DNA of 64,000 nucleotides, from assembly GCF_006912135.1 (NCBI RefSeq), contig NZ_VIRS01000012.1, positions 124,001-188,000 on the forward strand, read 5' to 3'. Shown here one piece after another: positions 16,739 to 30,787 of the stretch. Under the pieces are notes generated by a model. The model searched no databases and was not told the origin of the DNA. It saw only the letters and a program-made list of their open reading frames with translations. A program made the position numbers and the translations under genes. The stretch's first letter is position 1; each line of letters begins with the position of its first letter. The DNA is from Cryptosporangium phraense (GTDB taxonomy: Bacteria; Actinomycetota; Actinomycetes; Mycobacteriales; Cryptosporangiaceae).

Positions 16739-17382
16739 CTCGAATCCTGATCGTCGACGACGATCCGCTGGTGCGGGCCGGGCTCACGATGATCCTGGCC
16801 GGCACCGACGATCTGCAGGTCGTCGGCGAGGCCTCCGACGGCGTCGAGGTTCCGGCCGCGGTCCGGACCGTCCATCCGGACGTCGTCCTGATGGACATCC
16901 GGATGCCCCAGCAGGACGGCCTGGCCGCGACCGAGGCACTCCGCCGCGCCCCCGACGCACCCGAGGTCATCGTCCTGACGACGTTCGACGCGGACGAGTA
17001 CGTGCTGCGCGCGTTGCGCTGCGGAGCCGGCGGTTTCCTGCTGAAAGACACCGCACCGGCCGAGATCGTGCGGGCGATCCGGGCGGTCGCGGCCGGCGAG
17101 CCGATGCTCTCCCCCACCGTCACCCGTCAGCTGATCGCGCACGTCGCCGAGACCGGCGTCGACGCCCGGAAGGCGGCGGCGGTCCGGGCGTTGGCCCAGC
17201 TCAGCCCACGCGAGCGGGAGGTTGCCGCGGCGGTCGGGCGAGGCGCGTCGAACGCGGAGATCGGCACCGAGCTGTTCATGAGCGTGGCGACGGTGAAGGC
17301 GCACGTGTCGCGGATCCTGACCCGGCTGGGCCTGAACAACCGCGTACAGCTGGCGTTACTGGCTCACGACGCCGGGGGCTGA
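16735..17382 (+). CDS. NarL/LuxR-family response regulator
   Basis: A 215-residue two-domain regulator starting MTRILIVDDDPLVRAGL. The receiver has the acceptor Asp in VVLMDIRMP and the conserved Lys in FLLKDTAP. The C-terminal LuxR helix-turn-helix reads LSPREREVAAAVGRGASNAEIG. Start and kinase stop overlap by 4 bp, so it is the partner of the upstream kinase. Confidence 0.93.
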   Translation: MTRILIVDDDPLVRAGLTMILAGTDDLQVVGEASDGVEVPAAVRTVHPDVVLMDIRMPQQDGLAATEALRRAPDAPEVIVLTTFDADEYVLRALRCGAGGFLLKDTAPAEIVRAIRAVAAGEPMLSPTVTRQLIAHVAETGVDARKAAAVRALAQLSPREREVAAAVGRGASNAEIGTELFMSVATVKAHVSRILTRLGLNNRVQLALLAHDAGG

Positions 17383-17383
17383 C

Positions 17384-17417
17384 GCGGATCGGGCTCGCTA
17401 TCGCAGGCCGAATCCGC
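17384..17417. terminator. Hairpin between convergent response regulator and thiE
   Basis: GCGGATCGGG pairs with CCGAATCCGC (imperfect) around an AT-containing loop, filling the 37-bp gap between two convergent stop codons. It is probably bidirectional. Confidence 0.5.
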
Positions 17418-17419
17418 TT

Positions 17420-19072
<1,653 letters not shown>

Positions 19073-19101
19073 CGGCTGTACCCCGTTCGGTCCACTCTGG
19101 A

Positions 19102-20162
19102 TCATCGAATCCTCGCTGGGGTGAATCGTCCGGGTGCGAACGCCGCGGCCACCAGCGGGTCCGGCGCCGTGCCGGTGACCAGATCCGCGACCAGGGTCGC
19201 GGTGAGCGGAGCGAACAGGATCCCGTTGCGGCCGTGCCCGGTCGCGACGACCCGGCCCGGTCCGACCGCGCCGACGATCGGAGCGCCGTCCGCGCTCACC
19301 GGCCGCAGCCCGGCCGACGTCTCGACGAGCGCGTACTCGTCGACGGCCGGCAGTACCCGGCGAGCGTCGGTGAGCAGGCGATGGACGCCACCCGCGGTGA
19401 CCGTGCGGTCGAAGCCGACCTCGTCCTGGGTGGCGCCCACCACGAGCTCGCCGGTGGCGCGGGGCACCAGGTAGACGCCCCGACCGTCGACCAACGCCCG
19501 GACCGTCCGGGAGAGCACAGGTGTCCGTCGCCCGGCGCGCAGCCGTACGATTTCGCCCCGCACCGGCCGGACGAGGCCGTCCAGCGACGGCTCGAGCTCC
19601 GGAGTCCACGCCCCGGCCGCGATCACCGTGACGTCGGCCTCGGCCGGGGCCTCCGCGATCATTTCGACGCCTGCGGCGCCGAGCGCCGTGCGTAAGGCTC
19701 GGAGCAACGCCCGGTTGTCGACACTGTGGTCGGTGGGCACGTCCAGACCCCCGCGGACGCCCGGCGCGAGGGCCGGCTCGGCTCGGCGGCAGGCCGTCCC
19801 GGTCAGGCGTTCGACGTCGACGCCGAGCCCGGCCAGGCGGGCGGCCAGGTCGTCGAGCGCGGCCAGGTCGCTCGCGGTGTAGCCGACGACGAGCGTGCCG
19901 GTCGTGCGGTACCCCGGGTCGACGCCGGTCGCGGCCAGCGCGGACGCGAAATCGGGCCAGGCCTCGACGGCCCGGCGGCCGGCCGCCAGCAGCGCGGGTT
20001 CGGTCGGGTGGGCCTCGGCGATCGGCGCCAGCATCCCGGCCGCGATCGGGCTGGCACCCCGCTCGGGATCGGGGTCGACGACGGTCACCGCCGCCCCGGC
20101 TCGGGTCAGCGCCCAGGCACTCGACAGCCCGATGACCCCGGCCCCGACCACCAGGACCCGGG

Positions 20163-20166
<4 letters not shown>
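19102..20166 (-). CDS. thiO: Glycine oxidase ThiO
   Basis: An FAD-dependent amine oxidase (DAO family, 354 residues) that turns glycine into dehydroglycine for ThiG. The N-terminal dinucleotide-binding motif is VLVVGAGVIGLSSAWALTRAG. The C-terminus has SAGLRPVSADGAPIVGAVG and ATGHGRNGILFAPLTA, typical of ThiO. Use of ThiO rather than ThiH indicates an oxygen-dependent thiazole route. It overlaps thiD by 4 bp. Confidence 0.92.
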
Positions 20167-22676
<2,510 letters not shown>

Positions 22677-22732
22677 CAAGGACCGGGCCACCATAACCCC
22701 GACTCGTCGGGAACGGAACCGTCCGCGTCACC

Positions 22733-23923
22733 TCAGTTACGGAGCGTCGGCACCGTGACGACGGCGAGCGCGGCGGCGCAGGCCGCCGCGGTGAACGCGA
22801 CCGGGTAGCCGGCGTGGGTGACGACGGCGCCGAGGACCGGCGCGGTCGCGGCCGCGACGCCGTTCTGGCCCGTGTTGTGGATCCCGAGCGCGCGACCGGC
22901 CCAGCCTGGTCCGGCGTACTCGGCGACGGCGGTGAACGAGAGGCCGTTGGTCGAGACCGACACCACCGCGGCGGCGACCAGCGCGGCGACCGCGAGGCCG
23001 GCCAGGCCTCCCCGGGCGGCTTCGGCGGCGCCGGCCGGGTCGGGGGCGCCGGCCGCGCCGGCCGCGAGGATTGCCAGTACCCCGGCGGTGATGGCGGCCA
23101 GGATCCGCATCGGGCCGGTGCGGCTGCCGGCCCGGTCCGACCACCACCCGGCGAAGAGCCGCGCCGCCGCTCCCCCGAACGAACCGACCGCGAGCAGCCG
23201 ACCGGCTTGCGCCGCACCCCAGTGCTCCGAGTCGACGAGGAACACCAGCCCGAACGTCGCCACCGCGAACTGCGGGAACACCAGCAGCGCACCGGCGCCG
23301 TGCAGCCGCCAGAGCACCGGAGTGCGGTACGGGTTCCCGTTCGTCCCGGCCGAGGCACCGGCGGTCCGGGCCGGGTCGCGCACCACGACCGCGATCAGCA
23401 CGGCTGTCACCAGGCAACTCACCGCCAGGAAGGCCAGCGCCGGGTTCCGTCCCGAGTCGCTCAGCACCGGCACCGCCACCGCGGCCACGGCGACGCCGAG
23501 CGGCTGGGCCATCTGCCGGATGCCCATCGCCAGCCCGCGCTCGGCCGGGCCGAACCAGCCCAGGATCAGGCGTCCGCTGGCCGCGTTGACCGACCCGGCG
23601 AACGCCCCGGCGACGACCAGTCCGACGCCCAGCGCGACCGGTCCGTGCGCGGCCAGCAAGGCCAGCAGGACGAGCCCGGCGCCGCCCAGCCCCAGCGCGA
23701 TCACCCCGCGCTCGCCGTAGCGGTCGGCCAGGGCTCCCCACAGCACCAGCGTCGCCAGCAGGCCGAACGTCGGGCAGGCGACCAGGACGGCGGCCTCGGT
23801 GAGCGAGAGTCCGTCGGCGCGGAGGCGCGGGAGGAGGTACGGCAGTCCGTAGAGGAACGCGCACCCGGCCGTCATTCCGGCCACGCCCGCCGCCAACACC
23901 ACCCAACGCCGCCGTGATTCCAT
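22733..23923 (-). CDS. MFS transporter
   Basis: About twelve hydrophobic segments over 396 residues, with an MFS motif-A-like WGALADRYGERG in the loop after helix 2 and WWSDRAGSR in the matching second-half loop. Start taken at the ATG at 23923 (MESRRRW); a start 21 bp upstream is possible. No clear ribosome site is seen, so it may be translated from a short leader. It is divergent from the DUF2071 gene with 45 bp between them. Its position after thiC invites a thiamine-precursor role, but no riboswitch precedes it and the substrate is unknown. Confidence 0.85.
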   Translation of the reverse strand: MESRRRWVVLAAGVAGMTAGCAFLYGLPYLLPRLRADGLSLTEAAVLVACPTFGLLATLVLWGALADRYGERGVIALGLGGAGLVLLALLAAHGPVALGVGLVVAGAFAGSVNAASGRLILGWFGPAERGLAMGIRQMAQPLGVAVAAVAVPVLSDSGRNPALAFLAVSCLVTAVLIAVVVRDPARTAGASAGTNGNPYRTPVLWRLHGAGALLVFPQFAVATFGLVFLVDSEHWGAAQAGRLLAVGSFGGAAARLFAGWWSDRAGSRTGPMRILAAITAGVLAILAAGAAGAPDPAGAAEAARGGLAGLAVAALVAAAVVSVSTNGLSFTAVAEYAGPGWAGRALGIHNTGQNGVAAATAPVLGAVVTHAGYPVAFTAAACAAALAVVTVPTLRN

Positions 23924-23968
23924 ATTTCGAGAATAGCGTCTCATTATGTAGGATAGTAGGCTGGGGTC

Positions 23969-24724
23969 GTGGAGCCGGTGACCCGCACTGCCCCGCGGCC
24001 GATCCGCCGGGCGGTGCTGACGCAGTGGTGGCGCGATCTGTCGTTCCTACACTGGCCGGTCGACCCGGATCGCGTGGCGCCGCTGCTGCCCCGCGGCACG
24101 CGGCCGGACACGCTCGACGGCGTGACCTACGTCGGGCTGATCGGGTTCCGCATGGACCGCGTCGGTCTCGGGCTGGGCGTCCCGTACTTCGGACGGTTCG
24201 CCGAGACGAACGTGCGGCTCTACTCGGTGGACGGCGCCGGCCGGCGCGGGGTGGTGTTCCGGTCTCTGGACGCCGAGCGGCTACTGCCGGTAATGATCGG
24301 GCGGGTTTCGCTCGGGTTGAACTACGTGTGGTCGCGGATGTCGATCTCGCGCTCCGAGGGCGGGGCGTTCACGTATCGCAGCGTCCGTCGCTGGCCCGAT
24401 CCTGGGCCGCGGGCCGCGTTCACCGTGCGTCCGGGGGGTGTGGCGCCGGAGGATCCGCTCAACGATTTCTTGACGGCGCGGTGGGGTCTGCACACGACCT
24501 GGCACGGCAAGACCCTCTACCTGCCGAACGAACATCCGGCCTGGCCCCTACGCACCGCAACGCTGGTCGACCTCGATGAAACCGTGCTGGAAGCCGCCGG
24601 CCTCCCGATAGAGGGCCCGCCCCCGTCGGTCCTCTTCAGCGAGGGCGTCCCCGTGAAATTCGGTTCCCCGCTTCCTGCACGCCATCCGGGCCCACCTGCG
24701 CAGACGTGGACTTCGCGCCGCTAG
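23969..24724 (+). CDS. DUF2071 (YqjF-like) protein
   Basis: A 251-residue protein beginning at a GTG. It shows the DUF2071 pattern: LTQWWRDLSFLHWPVDPDRVAPLLPRG at the N-terminus, VGLIGFRM, NVRLYSVDGAGRRGVVFRSLDAERLLPV, and a late FLTARWGLHT. The molecular function of the family is unknown; the fold is related to acetoacetate-decarboxylase-like proteins. It has no evident operon partner. Confidence 0.85.
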   Translation: MEPVTRTAPRPIRRAVLTQWWRDLSFLHWPVDPDRVAPLLPRGTRPDTLDGVTYVGLIGFRMDRVGLGLGVPYFGRFAETNVRLYSVDGAGRRGVVFRSLDAERLLPVMIGRVSLGLNYVWSRMSISRSEGGAFTYRSVRRWPDPGPRAAFTVRPGGVAPEDPLNDFLTARWGLHTTWHGKTLYLPNEHPAWPLRTATLVDLDETVLEAAGLPIEGPPPSVLFSEGVPVKFGSPLPARHPGPPAQTWTSRR

Positions 24725-24850
24725 TCCGAACCCAGCCAACCGCATCAGCCGCCGGATCCGCGACAGCGGCCACAGACGCCGGTCACGGTCCGCGCGCCGT
24801 GCTCCTCGATGCCGAGTTGGCATGGTGGGCCGGAATCAGCCCCCCGGATG

Positions 24851-25170
24851 CCGCGGTGGGCGAGCTGGTGCTCGAATTTGCGGCGCTGATAGCCCTCGTC
24901 GCGAGGGTCGCCTGGCCCGGCCAGTTGGTGCCCCCGGCGACCAACTCCGAGCGGCGGACGGCTCGTGAGAGGCACCGTAGCTCGATGCAGAGTCGGCCGA
25001 TTCGCGGTGGCGTGCGCGTGTTTTGTTGTGCCCCGAGGCGCGAAGGCCGCGATCATGCCGGGCAGCCGGCCCGGTGACCAGCGGCGCTCCGCGGCGGCGA
25101 GTGAGCTGGTGCTCGAACTCGCGACCTCGGCAGCCCTCGTCCGCGAGGAACGTCCGACCCGGCCGGCCGA
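24851..25170. repeat. Gene-free stretch with a degenerate direct repeat
   Basis: Between the DUF2071 gene (ends 24724) and cysM (ends 25297) I see no convincing gene. Two imperfect copies of about 56-59 bp occur at 24851-24906 and 25090-25148. They share GAGCTGGTGCTCGAA, the run AGCCCTCGTC and GCGAGG. Similar short frames open across both copies, but their codon use is poor. This may be a decayed duplicated sequence. No terminator for either gene is clear. Confidence 0.4.
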
Positions 25171-25296
25171 ATTCGGGGTCCATCAGGTCGAGCAGGCCAA
25201 CCCACCCAATGCGCGTCGGCAACATCGGACCTATGGGATCCGCGTCGCGATTTCGGAGCCGGCCGACCGGATCAGCTATCACGGACCAAACCGGGC

Positions 25297-26542
<1,246 letters not shown>

Positions 26543-26598
26543 TGAATCTCCTGGAAGTGACTGGATGGCAGCCGGCGGGGGCCCGGCAGACACAACCC

Positions 26599-26655
26599 GG
26601 GGAACGGGTGGTGATTCCCCGCGTGCCGGACGGCACACCTGGCCGCCGGCACGGG
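26599..26655 (-). promoter_or_regulatory. Mutually exclusive hairpins in the mec-cysO gap
   Basis: One stem pairs 26646-26655 with 26618-26629 (CCCGTGCCGG with CCGGCACGCGGG on the minus strand, one bulge). Two alternatives use the same bases: GTGCC-GTCC-GGCAC at 26623-26636 and GGGGAA/TTCCCC at 26599-26620. Competing hairpins between a short reading frame and a biosynthetic gene are the layout of an attenuator. This is structural inference only. Confidence 0.4.
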
Positions 26656-26661
26656 TTGATC

Positions 26662-26733
26662 TCAGGCGCGACGACAGTCGTAGACGACTTCGACCGGAGT
26701 ATGCGCGAACAGATACGACTGAGTCGGCGTCAT
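26662..26733 (-). CDS. Possible 23-aa leader peptide
   Basis: The ATG at 26733 overlaps the mec stop as ATGA, so ribosomes finishing mec could restart here. The 23-residue peptide starts MTPTQSYLFAHTP and ends VVYDCRRA, with a single Cys codon four residues from its end, 119 bp before cysO. The hairpins described above follow directly. A cysteine-sensing leader would fit, but one Cys codon is a weak signal, and conservation must be tested. Confidence 0.35.
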   Translation of the reverse strand: MTPTQSYLFAHTPVEVVYDCRRA

Positions 26734-27134
26734 GCGATCTCCACCGGCTCTTCGGTCACTACGCCGTCGACGATCCGGTACGACCGGAACTCGACGTCCA
26801 CGTCGTCCCGGGTAGAGACCAGGACGTAGTGCGCACCCGGCTCGTTGGCGTACGAGATGTCCGTGCGGGACGGGTACGCCTCGGTGGCGGTGTGTGAGTG
26901 GTAGATGACGACCGGCTCTTCGTCCCGGTCGTCCATCTCCCGGTACAGCTTGAGCAGGTCGGTGGAGTCGAACTCGTAGAACGTGGGCGAGCGGGCCGCG
27001 TTCAGCATCGGGATGAACCGGTCGGGCTTGTCCGTGCCGGCCGGGCCCGCGATCACACCACATGCCTCGTCGGGGTGGTCACGACGAGCATGCGCCACGA
27101 TGGCGTCATACAGAGCCCGGTCCAGAGTCAACAC
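26730..27134 (-). CDS. mec: JAMM-type peptidase Mec (CysO-cysteine hydrolase)
   Basis: A 134-residue M67-family zinc peptidase that releases cysteine from CysO-Cys. The JAMM ligands are visible: an upstream acidic residue in DEACGVIAG and HSHTATEAYPSRTD (HxH...S/T..D). Order and orientation (DUF2017, mec, cysO, cysM) match Rv1332-Rv1336 of M. tuberculosis apart from the missing Rv1333. Confidence 0.92.
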   Translation of the reverse strand: MLTLDRALYDAIVAHARRDHPDEACGVIAGPAGTDKPDRFIPMLNAARSPTFYEFDSTDLLKLYREMDDRDEEPVVIYHSHTATEAYPSRTDISYANEPGAHYVLVSTRDDVDVEFRSYRIVDGVVTEEPVEIA

Positions 27135-27179
27135 GGCGACCAGCGTACCTACGAAGTTCCGCCCCAGACAGGACGTGCA

Positions 27180-27830
27180 TCACTCCGGGTCTATGGCATC
27201 CACCAGGCTGGCCTGGAGACCGGTGAGGAACTGGTAGAGCGAAAGCCCCAAAACCCGCGCACCGGTCGGGTCGGCCCCAGCAGCGGCCTCCAGCTCGGCC
27301 AGCGGATCGGTCTCGGCCTCGATCTCCAGCGCGGTCCCCAGCATCAGCCGGGCGTCGTTCAGCGCCAGCAGCCAGGCCTCGGCGCGCTCGGGCTCCAACC
27401 GGATCTCGCCACCCTCGAACGGCAGATCGTCGAGGATGACGCTCGCGTTGCCGATCTTCTGCTCCCGCAACGACGACTCGGTGAGGCTGCGCAGTTCGGC
27501 CGCCGCCTCCGGGTCGTCGCGATAGCCGTCCGGGAAGAGGCGGGCCAGCACCGGGTCGCTCTCGCCGTCGTCCGGCTCCGGGGCGTCGAAATCGTCGAAG
27601 ACGTCGCCGGCCTCCCGCGGGACCCGGCCGCCGACGTCGAACGGATCCCGGCCGAGGGGCTCGGCCCGGCCGAGCGACGACGGCCCCAGGTCCAGGCTCA
27701 TGACCCCGCGCCGATCGCCGGCCTGGATCAGGCCCGCGACCTGGGCGACGACGAGCCCGACGGCCTGCGCCTCCTCGGCGGAGAGCCGGAGCGTGAAAGC
27801 GTTCTTCGAACGTGTGAAGCCGTAGGTCAT
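27180..27830 (-). CDS. DUF2017 protein (AosR-like)
   Basis: 216 residues, with the DUF2017 pattern LRLSAEEAQAVGLVVAQVAGLI near the N-terminus and LRLEPERAEAWLLALNDARLMLGTAL-like sequence near the C-terminus. The M. tuberculosis relative Rv1332 (AosR) is described as an oxidation-sensing regulator of the mec-cysO-cysM genes that works through a cysteine pair. This protein contains no cysteine at all, so the same sensing mechanism cannot operate. It lies one base downstream of clpS and is followed by mec 46 bp on. Confidence 0.85.
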   Translation of the reverse strand: MTYGFTRSKNAFTLRLSAEEAQAVGLVVAQVAGLIQAGDRRGVMSLDLGPSSLGRAEPLGRDPFDVGGRVPREAGDVFDDFDAPEPDDGESDPVLARLFPDGYRDDPEAAAELRSLTESSLREQKIGNASVILDDLPFEGGEIRLEPERAEAWLLALNDARLMLGTALEIEAETDPLAELEAAAGADPTGARVLGLSLYQFLTGLQASLVDAIDPE

Positions 27831-27831
27831 C

Positions 27832-28122
27832 TCAGTCCTGCTGCAGGGTGGCCCAGAGGCCGTGGGAGTGCAGGCGCGCGACGTCGTGCTCCATCCGTTC
27901 GCGCGTACCGCTCGACACCACGGCGCGGCCCTTGTGGTGGACGTCCAACATCAACTGCGTCGCTTTGGGCTTGTCGTACCCGAAGAGCTTCTGGAACACG
28001 TACGTCACGTACGACATGAGGTTGACCGGGTCGTCCCAGACGACGGTGACCCACGGCTTCTGCTGCTCGGGCCTTTCGAAGGTGCTCGGGGCCTCCGCCG
28101 GAGCGACCAGGGGAGCGGTCAT
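27832..28122 (-). CDS. clpS: ATP-dependent Clp protease adaptor ClpS
   Basis: A 96-residue N-end-rule adaptor that hands substrates to ClpC/ClpA. Starts [13 protein letters not shown]; the core has [18 protein letters not shown] (the D/N residues bind the substrate alpha-amino group) and [17 protein letters not shown]. It leads the minus-strand array; the start is divergent from pncB across a 117-bp gap with a perfect palindrome. Confidence 0.94.
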   Translation of the reverse strand: MTAPLVAPAEAPSTFERPEQQKPWVTVVWDDPVNLMSYVTYVFQKLFGYDKPKATQLMLDVHHKGRAVVSSGTRERMEHDVARLHSHGLWATLQQD

Positions 28123-28176
28123 ACATCCATCGTGCCATCGCCTGAGGTTCGCGCAACAACCCCCGGCAACACGGTT

Positions 28177-28194
28177 CTCCACCCCGGGGTGGAG
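28177..28194. promoter_or_regulatory. 18-bp perfect palindrome between clpS and pncB
   Basis: CTCCACCCCGGGGTGGAG is fully self-complementary. It sits 54 bp before the clpS start and 45 bp before the pncB start, where a dimeric regulator could act on both genes. The regulator is unknown. Confidence 0.5.
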
Positions 28195-28239
28195 CAGCCA
28201 CGATGAACGCCGCCCGGCCCGGGCTCGTAGGCTGACGAC

Positions 28240-29511
28240 ATGGGCACAGCACTGCTGACCGATCACTACGAGCTCACGATGCTGGCCTCCGCGCTGCGCG
28301 ACGGGTCGGCCCACCGCGAGTGCGTGTTCGAGGTCTTCGCCCGGCGGTTGCCCAAGGAGCGCCGCTACGGCGTCGTCGCGGGCACCGGCCGTCTGCTCGA
28401 CGCGCTCACCGAGTTCCGCTTCGCCGAGGACGACCTCGAGTTCCTGCGCAGCGCCGGTGCGGTGGACGACGACACCGCCGAGTGGCTGAAGAACTACCGC
28501 TTCAGCGGCGACATCGACGGCTACGCCGAGGGCGAGCTGTACTTCCCCGGCTCCCCGATCCTCACCGTGCGGGGCACGTTCGCCGAGGCCGTGCTGCTCG
28601 AGACGCTCGCGCTCTCGATCCTCAACCACGACTCGGCGATCGCCACCGCGGCGGCGCGGATGGTCGTCGCGGCCAGCGACCGGCCGCTGATCGAGATGGG
28701 CGGGCGGCGCACGCACGAGCAGGCGGCGGTGGCGTCGGCGCGCGCGGCCTACCTGGCCGGGTTCACCGCGACGTCGAACCTCGAGGCCGGCCGCCGCTAC
28801 GGCATCCCGACCACCGGCACCAGCGCGCACGCGTTCACGCTGCTGCACGACACCGAGAAGGACGCGTTCTCGGGCCAGCTCGCCGCGCTCGGCCCCGGCA
28901 CCACGATGCTCGTCGACACCTACGACATCACGGCCGGGATCCGTACCGCGATCGAGGTCGCCGGCCCGGAGCTGGGCGCGATCCGCATCGACTCCGGCGA
29001 CCTCGGCGTCCTCGCGGTGCAGGCCCGTCAGCAGCTGGACTCGCTCGGCGCCCGGAACACCCGGATCGTCGTCTCCGGCGACCTCGACGAGTTCGCGATC
29101 GCCGCGCTCGCGGTCGCCCCGGTCGACGTCTACGGGGCCGGCACCGCGGTCGTCACCGGATCCGGCGCCCCGACCGCGGGCATGGTCTACAAGCTGGTCG
29201 AGGTCGAGGGCCGGCCGGTCGCCAAGCGCAGCGAGAACAAGGCCTCCCGGGGCGGGCGCAAGACCGCGGTCCGGCGGCACAAGTCGACCGGCACCGCGAT
29301 CGAGGAAGTCATCTACACCGGCACGCCCGAGTACGGCGAGCACGACCGGCTGCTGCAGATCCCGCTCGTACGCAGCGGCGTGAAGGCCGACGACGTGCCG
29401 ACCCTGCCCAAATCCCGCGACCACCTGGAGAAGGCCCTGGTGTCGATACCGTGGGACGGTCTGAAGCTCTCGGCCGGCGAGCCGGCCATCCCTGTCGTGT
29501 TCGCCAGCTGA
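28240..29511 (+). CDS. pncB: Nicotinate phosphoribosyltransferase
   Basis: Converts nicotinate and PRPP to NaMN in NAD salvage. The 423-residue protein begins [15 protein letters not shown] and has [54 protein letters not shown] and SAHAF (region of the phospho-histidine), plus RIDSGDLG. It forms an operon with the nicotinamidase gene 9 bp downstream, a complete nicotinamide-to-NaMN step. Confidence 0.95.
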   Translation: MGTALLTDHYELTMLASALRDGSAHRECVFEVFARRLPKERRYGVVAGTGRLLDALTEFRFAEDDLEFLRSAGAVDDDTAEWLKNYRFSGDIDGYAEGELYFPGSPILTVRGTFAEAVLLETLALSILNHDSAIATAAARMVVAASDRPLIEMGGRRTHEQAAVASARAAYLAGFTATSNLEAGRRYGIPTTGTSAHAFTLLHDTEKDAFSGQLAALGPGTTMLVDTYDITAGIRTAIEVAGPELGAIRIDSGDLGVLAVQARQQLDSLGARNTRIVVSGDLDEFAIAALAVAPVDVYGAGTAVVTGSGAPTAGMVYKLVEVEGRPVAKRSENKASRGGRKTAVRRHKSTGTAIEEVIYTGTPEYGEHDRLLQIPLVRSGVKADDVPTLPKSRDHLEKALVSIPWDGLKLSAGEPAIPVVFAS

Positions 29512-29520
29512 GGGGAAACC

Positions 29521-30096
29521 ATGGCCCGCGCGTTGATCGTCGTCGACACCCAGAACGACTTCTGTGAGGGCGGTTCGCTCGCCGTGACCGGTGGCGCCGG
29601 CGTCGCGACCGGCATCTCGGCCGCGCTGGCCGCCGACGCCCGCAGCTGGGACCACGTCGTCGCCACCCGTGACCACCACATCGACCCGGGTCACCACTTC
29701 TCCGAGCAGCCCGACTTCGTCGACACCTGGCCGCCGCACACGGTCGTCGGCACCGGCGGCGTCGAGTTCCACCCGAACCTGGAGACCGGCCGGTTCGAGG
29801 CCATCTTCGACAAGGGTGAGTACCAGGCCGCGTACTCCGGGTTCGAAGGGAAGTCGAAGGACGGCGAAGGCCTGGCCGACTGGCTGCGCGACCACGACGT
29901 GACCGAAGTGGACGTCGTCGGCATCGCGACCGACCACTGCGTCCGGGCCACCGCGCTCGACGCGGCCCGCAACGGGTTCACGACCACCGTGTTGCTCGAC
30001 CTGACCGCGGGCGTCGCTGCCCCGACCACCCAGCGCGCGCTGCTGGAGCTGGAGCAGGCCGGCGTCACCCTGGTCGGCGAGCCCGTGGTGAATTAG
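29521..30096 (+). CDS. pncA: Nicotinamidase / pyrazinamidase
   Basis: A 191-residue isochorismatase-fold amidase producing nicotinate for PncB. Catalytic triad members are visible: Asp in [13 protein letters not shown], Lys in [15 protein letters not shown] and Cys in [14 protein letters not shown]; metal ligands lie in [10 protein letters not shown]. It begins 9 bp after pncB. Its last 32 bp overlap the end of a convergent membrane-protein gene. Confidence 0.95.
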   Translation: MARALIVVDTQNDFCEGGSLAVTGGAGVATGISAALAADARSWDHVVATRDHHIDPGHHFSEQPDFVDTWPPHTVVGTGGVEFHPNLETGRFEAIFDKGEYQAAYSGFEGKSKDGEGLADWLRDHDVTEVDVVGIATDHCVRATALDAARNGFTTTVLLDLTAGVAAPTTQRALLELEQAGVTLVGEPVVN

Positions 30097-30610
30097 GCCA
30101 GACCGTGTAGGTGGCGGCGACGATCCCCCAGATCACCACGATCCGGGGCAGCGCACCCAGCGTCCCGCCGAGCGCGGCCGTGCGCTCGGCGTCACCGACC
30201 AGCTCGATCGCGCCGAACAGCAGCGCACCGGCGATCGCGCAGGCCACCACCGCACGCAGCCAGAGGATCCACTCGTAGCGCGCCCGGGCCGCGCCGTACT
30301 TCGGCGGCTTCGTCGGCGGCGGTCCGCCGGCGAAGCGGTGCGCGAACCGCTCGTCGGCCCAGCGCACCAGCGTCGGCCCGAACGCCACCGAGAACCCGAG
30401 GTAGAGCGCGGCCAGCCCGTGCGACCAGTCCGCGGTCGCTCCGCGGCGCAGATCGATCACCGCGGCGATCAGCGTCAGCACGTCGACGAGCGCGGTCCCG
30501 ATCAGCAGCGCCGCGCCGGCCTTCGGCCGCCCCAGCAGGTATCTCGTGGCCAGCCCGGCCCCCAGCAGGATCCAGAACCCGATCTCGCACGCGACGATGA
30601 CGGCAACCAT
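30065..30610 (-). CDS. Integral membrane protein of unknown function
   Basis: 181 residues with about five or six hydrophobic segments, including [22 protein letters not shown] at the start, [20 protein letters not shown], and [19 protein letters not shown]. No family-specific motif is recognised. It overlaps pncA tail-to-tail by 32 bp. Similar small membrane proteins are common in actinomycetes, but I cannot assign a role. Confidence 0.7.
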   Translation of the reverse strand: MVAVIVACEIGFWILLGAGLATRYLLGRPKAGAALLIGTALVDVLTLIAAVIDLRRGATADWSHGLAALYLGFSVAFGPTLVRWADERFAHRFAGGPPPTKPPKYGAARARYEWILWLRAVVACAIAGALLFGAIELVGDAERTAALGGTLGALPRIVVIWGIVAATYTVWPNSPRARRPG

Positions 30611-30787
30611 GGTTCCCAGGGTTCCGCCCGGCCCGCCCGGCGGCGTCGGCCCGCGTGAGGAACTGCCGGTCCGCCGTCCGGCCGACGTTCCCCGGTCCGG
30701 TTCCTACATCTTCAGGCGGACGCTACGCGGGCGCGAGCCGTCGGTGGGGACGAGGCGCCGGGCCGGTGGGCGTGGTCGAATCGGACC

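Noticed and set aside
25090-25148. tRNA-like sequence (GTTCGAGC context on the minus strand)
   Set aside because: Flanking bases cannot form a T-arm stem or an acceptor stem. It is part of the degenerate repeat.
27832-29937. A 701-residue minus-strand frame covering clpS and all of pncB-pncA
   Set aside because: Only its last 96 codons (ClpS) are family-like. The rest is the antisense of pncB and pncA, an artefact of high third-position GC.
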